Part shown: piece by piece, positions 59,672-64,000 of the stretch
Position numbering within the stretch: the stretch's first letter is position 1
Layout: the number at the start of each line of letters is the position of its first letter
Source: an uncultured Pelagibacteraceae bacterium
Lineage (GTDB): Bacteria; Pseudomonadota; Alphaproteobacteria; Pelagibacterales; Pelagibacteraceae
Length of the DNA stretch: 64,000 bases
Reading direction: 5' to 3'
NCBI GenBank assembly: GCA_902576785.1
Contig: CACGWC010000003.1
Location: 1-64,000 of the forward strand
Translations under genes and position numbers: made by a program
Notes under the pieces: generated by a model
The model's input: the letters and a program-made list of their open reading frames with translations, nothing else
Database searches by the model: none
What the model was told of the DNA's origin: nothing

Positions 59672-60457
59672 ATGAGGCCTAAAAAAAGTTTGGGTCAAAA
59701 TTTTTTGAATAATGAAAGTATACTCACAAAAATAGTTGATTCTGGAAATATTGAAATTAATGATATTGTTTTAGAAATCGGACCAGGAACAGGTAATTTA
59801 ACAAAAAAAATTTTAGAAAAAAAACCAAAACTTTTAATAGTTGTTGAAAAGGATAAGGATTTATCTCTTGTTCTTAAAAGAAAATATGGTGAAAAAATTG
59901 AAATTATTAATAAGGATATTCTTAGCTGTTATCATGATTTTAAATTTGATAGGCCAATTAAAGTATTTGGAAACTTGCCATATAATATTTCAACACAAAT
60001 TTTAACTTCCTTTATTAAATTAAAAGATATGAATGAAAAATTTCAAAAGTTTGTATTCATTTTTCAGAAAGAAGTAGCAGAGAGAATTTTGGCTAATGAA
60101 AATTCAAAAAATTATGGAAGATTATCTATAATCACTTATTGGAAAATGAATGTTAAAAAAGTTATCGATATTGATCCAAAATATTTTAATCCGGTTCCAA
60201 AAGTATGGAGCACACTATTATTATTCACACCCAAATTAGATTTTAAATACTTAAATAAACCTGAAAATCTTGAACACATAACAAATATATTTTTTAGCCA
60301 AAGACGAAAAATGATAAAAAAGCCAATGAAACAAATTTTTAGTAATTTTAATGAAATTGCAGATAAGATGAATATTGATTTAAATTTAAGACCTCAAAAT
60401 ATATCAAAAAATAAATATTTAGAAATTTGTAAAATTTATGATAAATTACATAAGTAA
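59672..60457 (+). CDS. rsmA: 16S rRNA (adenine1518/1519-N6) dimethyltransferase
   Basis: KKSLGQNFLNNESIL, VLEIGPGTGNLTKKIL, VFGNLPYNISTQIL. Confidence 0.95.
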   Translation: MRPKKSLGQNFLNNESILTKIVDSGNIEINDIVLEIGPGTGNLTKKILEKKPKLLIVVEKDKDLSLVLKRKYGEKIEIINKDILSCYHDFKFDRPIKVFGNLPYNISTQILTSFIKLKDMNEKFQKFVFIFQKEVAERILANENSKNYGRLSIITYWKMNVKKVIDIDPKYFNPVPKVWSTLLLFTPKLDFKYLNKPENLEHITNIFFSQRRKMIKKPMKQIFSNFNEIADKMNIDLNLRPQNISKNKYLEICKIYDKLHK

Positions 60458-61069
60458 TTTTTTTACGTGTTGAGTAATAAATTTTCTATCGAGAGTATAT
60501 TTAGTTGGATTTGCTATGAAGGAAACAATTTTTTTATAACACTTTTTTAAGTCGTCATTAATTACAACATAATCATATTCTTTCCATTTTGATAAGTCTT
60601 TTTTGAAACCTTTCATTCTCTTTTTTACAGTCTTCATATTTTTCTTTTCCCTTTTAATAAGCCTTTCTAATAATTCCTTCTTTGAGGGAGGTAGTATAAA
60701 GATTGTTAGTAATTTATAATTTAATCTTTTATTTCTTATTTGCCTCGTTCCTTGCCAATCGATATCAAATAAAATATTTTTGCCTCTTTTAAGCTGTTTT
60801 GTTACCAAATATTTTGAAGATCCGTAGTAATTATCAAAAACTTTAGCATGCTCTATAAATTCACCTTTTTTTATAAGTTTTTTAAAATTATTTTTTGAAG
60901 TAAAGTAATAATCTTTACCATTTTTTTCGTTTAACCTTGGAAGCCTAGTGGTATGAGATATAGATATTAAAAATTTTTTATTTCTTGCAATTTTTTTAAC
61001 AAGTGTCGTCTTCCCAGCACCAGAAGGTGAAGAGAGGATAAACATCCCTCCTTTATTGGAACTGGACAT
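60446..61069 (-). CDS. gmk: Guanylate kinase
   Basis: FILSSPSGAGKTTLVKKI, SISHTTRLPRLNEKNGKDYYF, LFDIDWQGTRQI. Confidence 0.95.
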   Translation of the reverse strand: MSSSNKGGMFILSSPSGAGKTTLVKKIARNKKFLISISHTTRLPRLNEKNGKDYYFTSKNNFKKLIKKGEFIEHAKVFDNYYGSSKYLVTKQLKRGKNILFDIDWQGTRQIRNKRLNYKLLTIFILPPSKKELLERLIKREKKNMKTVKKRMKGFKKDLSKWKEYDYVVINDDLKKCYKKIVSFIANPTKYTLDRKFITQHVKKLLM

Positions 61070-61081
61070 TTAAATTAAAAC

Positions 61082-61321
61082 TTAGTTTGCTTTATTTTCG
61101 ATAAACTTAACAGCATCACCAACGGTTAGAATCTTTTCAGCATCACTATCGGAGATATCTGATCCAAATTCTTCTTCGAAAGCCATGACTAATTCAACAG
61201 TATCTAAACTGTCTGCGCCAAGATCGTCTATAAAGCTAGACTCTTCTGTAACTTTTGCCTCATCTATCCCTAGATGATCAGCAACTATTTTTTTAACTTT
61301 ACTTGAAATATCTTCAGACAT
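61082..61321 (-). CDS. acpP: Acyl carrier protein
   Basis: [40 protein letters not shown]. Confidence 0.97.
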   Translation of the reverse strand: MSEDISSKVKKIVADHLGIDEAKVTEESSFIDDLGADSLDTVELVMAFEEEFGSDISDSDAEKILTVGDAVKFIENKAN

Positions 61322-61367
61322 AATTTCCTTATTAATTAAATTCTTAATAGATATTTATATTATTTTG

Positions 61368-62108
61368 TCAACTAAAATACATGCCCCCGTTAACATGTAT
61401 TGTTTCACCAGAAATATAGTCAGATAAGCTTGAAGACAAAAAAATGACCGCATTGGCTACATCCTCTGGCTCTCCAAGTCTTGATAAAGATATTTTTTCT
61501 TCCAAATTTTTTTTGAAAGTTTCGCTAATTTTATTAGTCATCTCTGATTTAATAAAACCTGGAGAAATACAATTAACTTTAATATTTTTTTTTCCATATT
61601 CTAGAGCAAGGCTTTTTGACATTCCGATTAATCCAGATTTTGAAGCTGCATAATTTGCCTGACCAATGTTACCTGTATGACCTACTATTGATGTAATATT
61701 TATAATTTTTCCATTCTTATTTTTTAGCATTTTTTTTATCGTATTTTTTGTAATCAAAAAAGTTGATGATAAATTTAAATCTATAACTTTATTCCATTCA
61801 TCATTCTTCATTCTAATTGTTAGGTTATCAGATGTTATCCCAGCATTATTTATTAATATATCAATTTTACTTTTAAAATCTTCACTACATTCGTCTATGA
61901 ATTTTTCAATTAATGAGTGATTAGAAATATCAAATTGTTTTGTTTTAACACTATTTTTATATTTTAATTTAATATTATTTAATTTTTCTTGATTAGTACC
62001 TGTGGCAATTATATTGGCATTAGCCATATGTAATTTTTCTAGGATTGAATTACCAATTATACCAGTAGCGCCAGTTAATATTACATTTAGATTTTTTAAA
62101 TCAATCAT
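61368..62108 (-). CDS. fabG: 3-oxoacyl-ACP reductase
   Basis: VILTGATGIIGNSI, LINNAGITSDNL, YAASKSGLIGMSKSLALE. Confidence 0.94.
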   Translation of the reverse strand: MIDLKNLNVILTGATGIIGNSILEKLHMANANIIATGTNQEKLNNIKLKYKNSVKTKQFDISNHSLIEKFIDECSEDFKSKIDILINNAGITSDNLTIRMKNDEWNKVIDLNLSSTFLITKNTIKKMLKNKNGKIINITSIVGHTGNIGQANYAASKSGLIGMSKSLALEYGKKNIKVNCISPGFIKSEMTNKISETFKKNLEEKISLSRLGEPEDVANAVIFLSSSLSDYISGETIHVNGGMYFS

Positions 62109-63030
62109 TTGTTAAATTTTTCACATCAATTAAATTGTTTACCTGATTTAATTTTATATTTCTATCTATTCTTTTTATTAATCCAGATAATACTTTTCCT
62201 GGTCCAATTTCAATGAATCTATCTGTGTTTAAACCAATCATATTAATCACACTCTCTCGCCATCTGACAGGTTTTTCTATTTGATCAATAAGTAATTTTC
62301 TAATTTCTTCGTAATTATTTACAGGTTTAGCTGTAACATTTGAAACTATACTTACTCTTGGATTTTTAAATTCGGTATTTAATATTTCTTCTCGCATCTC
62401 TTTTGTTGATTTGCTCATTAGCGGACAATGAAATGGAGCACTCACAGGTAATTTAATAAATTTGATATTTTTATTTTTTAGTTCTTCTGAAAGCAACGTT
62501 ATTGAATTAATCAAACCACTTACTACTATTTGTCCTACAGAATTATCATTAGCCACATAACAAATAAAATTATCTAAATTTTCGTTTAAAATATTATTTA
62601 GTTCTTCAATATTTAAACCAAGTATAGCTATCATTCCACCTTGTCCTTTAGGTACTGCATTCTGCATTGATAAACCTCTTAATTTTAATAATTTAATTGT
62701 TTCATCAAAACCAATTGATCCTGCACAACAAAGCGCAGAATATTCTCCCAATGAATGTCCAGCAAAAAAATTTGCATTATTTAATTTAAAGTCAGTTTCT
62801 TTTTCAATTATTTTAAAAATAGAATAGCTAACTAAAAAAATTGCAGGCTGAGTATTTTCGGTTTGATTTAAATCTTCTCTTGGTCCATCAAAAATTATAT
62901 CTGTTAAATTTTTGTTTAATATTTCATCTGCTTTTTTGAAATATTCCCTAACATAAGCAAAATTTTCATAAAACTCCTTGGCCATACCAACAATTTGTGA
63001 ACCCTGACCTGGAAATATTACTGAAAACAT
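62101..63030 (-). CDS. fabD: Malonyl-CoA:ACP transacylase
   Basis: FPGQGSQIVGMAKEFYE, FAGHSLGEYSALCCAG, PVSAPFHCPLM. Confidence 0.96.
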   Translation of the reverse strand: MFSVIFPGQGSQIVGMAKEFYENFAYVREYFKKADEILNKNLTDIIFDGPREDLNQTENTQPAIFLVSYSIFKIIEKETDFKLNNANFFAGHSLGEYSALCCAGSIGFDETIKLLKLRGLSMQNAVPKGQGGMIAILGLNIEELNNILNENLDNFICYVANDNSVGQIVVSGLINSITLLSEELKNKNIKFIKLPVSAPFHCPLMSKSTKEMREEILNTEFKNPRVSIVSNVTAKPVNNYEEIRKLLIDQIEKPVRWRESVINMIGLNTDRFIEIGPGKVLSGLIKRIDRNIKLNQVNNLIDVKNLTND

Positions 63031-63114
63031 AAAAATATTAATAAATTTAATGTATTTTTTGTATTGTAATTAAAAATTTATAATAGTATATCCTCATTTT
63101 TTCTAGATAAATTT

Positions 63115-63456
63115 ATGAACTTTTATGAACATACATTAATAGCAAGACAAGACGTTTCTCAAAGTCAAATTAAACAGCTTCAAGAAAAGTATACAAAAAT
63201 AATAGAAAATAATGATGGAGATATCCTTAAATTTGAAAGTTGGGGTTTAATGAATCTTTCTTATTTAATTAAAAAAAATAAAAAAGGTAACTATCTTCAT
63301 TTTAAAATAAAAGCAAAAAGTAAAGCAATTAAAGAACTAGAGAAAAACGAAAAATTAGACAAAAATTTATTAAGATATTTGACTGTAAAAATGAAAAAAT
63401 TAGATTTAGAGACTGATTATTTCAAAAAAAATGATGAAATAATTAAAAATAAATAA
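63115..63456 (+). CDS. rpsF: 30S ribosomal protein S6
   Basis: [20 protein letters not shown]...[24 protein letters not shown]; followed by rpsR, rplI. Confidence 0.95.
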   Translation: MNFYEHTLIARQDVSQSQIKQLQEKYTKIIENNDGDILKFESWGLMNLSYLIKKNKKGNYLHFKIKAKSKAIKELEKNEKLDKNLLRYLTVKMKKLDLETDYFKKNDEIIKNK

Positions 63457-63457
63457 T

Positions 63458-63727
63458 ATGAAAAAAAAAAATCAAAAGAAAAAAAGTTCACAAAATAACT
63501 TTTCTAAATTAAGCATCTTCCAAAATCAAAAATACAAATTTAAAAAAAAATGTCCTCTTTCTGGAAAAGGTGCTCCTACAATAGATTATAAAAATATAAA
63601 ATTATTAAAAAGATATACGTCAGAAAATGGAAAAATATTACCATCAAGGATCACATCTGTAAGTCAGAAAAAACAAAGATTTTTATCTATATCAATTAAG
63701 AGAGCGAGAAATTTAGCTTTAATATAA
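63458..63727 (+). CDS. rpsR: 30S ribosomal protein S18
   Basis: [58 protein letters not shown]. Confidence 0.95.
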   Translation: MKKKNQKKKSSQNNFSKLSIFQNQKYKFKKKCPLSGKGAPTIDYKNIKLLKRYTSENGKILPSRITSVSQKKQRFLSISIKRARNLALI

Positions 63728-63734
63728 TAAAAAT

Positions 63735-64000
63735 ATGAAAGTAATCTTATTAGAAAACGTTAGAAAAATTGGTGCGATTGGGGAAATTATTGACGTAAAG
63801 AGAGGATTTGCGAGAAATCACTTAATAGCAAAGAAAAAAGCTTTATTTGCATCTAAAGAAAATATTCAAGAAGTTGAGAAAATTAAAAATGAATTGAGCA
63901 AAAAAGATCAGGATAAAAGAAATGAAGCAAAAAAAATAGATGAGAGACTGAAAAACAAATTATATACTATTCAAAAATTAATTACTGAAAATAGAGAGCT
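63735..64000 (+). CDS. rplI: 50S ribosomal protein L9, cut by window end
   Basis: [40 protein letters not shown]; open at window end so missing from ORF track. Confidence 0.95.
   Translation, partial: MKVILLENVRKIGAIGEIIDVKRGFARNHLIAKKKALFASKENIQEVEKIKNELSKKDQDKRNEAKKIDERLKNKLYTIQKLITENRE

Noticed and set aside
1-64000. tRNA, rRNA, CRISPR arrays, transposases, integrases, phage genes
   Set aside because: No T-loop-like GGTTCGAATCC blocks, repeat-spacer patterns or mobile-element proteins were seen on either strand; a tRNAscan/Infernal run would be the decisive check.

Overview
AT-rich, extremely compact alphaproteobacterial chromosome segment. Gene content, gene order and protein flavour fit Candidatus Pelagibacter / SAR11; this is inferred from reading, with no search run. 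Two parts are visible. (A) About 1-19.3 kb is an accessory carbohydrate/cyclitol catabolism island: ribokinase, an RbsD/FucU mutarotase and an aldo-keto reductase; two separate single-NBD sugar ABC importers; IolD and IolE homologues; three Gfo/Idh/MocA oxidoreductases; two D-2-hydroxyacid dehydrogenases; an HpcH/HpaI aldolase; an aldehyde dehydrogenase; and an odd pilin-like small membrane protein. No transcription factor gene is visible in it. (B) About 19.3-64 kb is mostly core genome: glnA, an iscR-sufBCDS-sufU-sufT-sufA operon, anmK, tyrS, prfB, a class A PBP, RNase E/G, thiSG, aroQ, accBC, NDUFA12, aspS, hda-like, purMN, ndk, pepA, lptFGD-surA-pdxA-rsmA, gmk, acpP, fabG, fabD and rpsF-rpsR-rplI. 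No rRNA, tRNA, CRISPR array or mobile element was recognised. Main points for a second look: an inositol-type pathway that has IolD/IolE/IolG-like enzymes but no IolB/IolC in view; a near-consensus IscR type-1 operator ahead of iscR-suf; a programmed +1 frameshift in prfB that the ORF track truncates; an RNase E/G lacking the CPxC zinc-link; a stand-alone NrdJ C-terminal-like protein behind a 20-bp perfect palindrome; a second 20-bp palindrome ahead of a stand-alone DsrE-like protein; and pervasive overlap of convergent stop codons.
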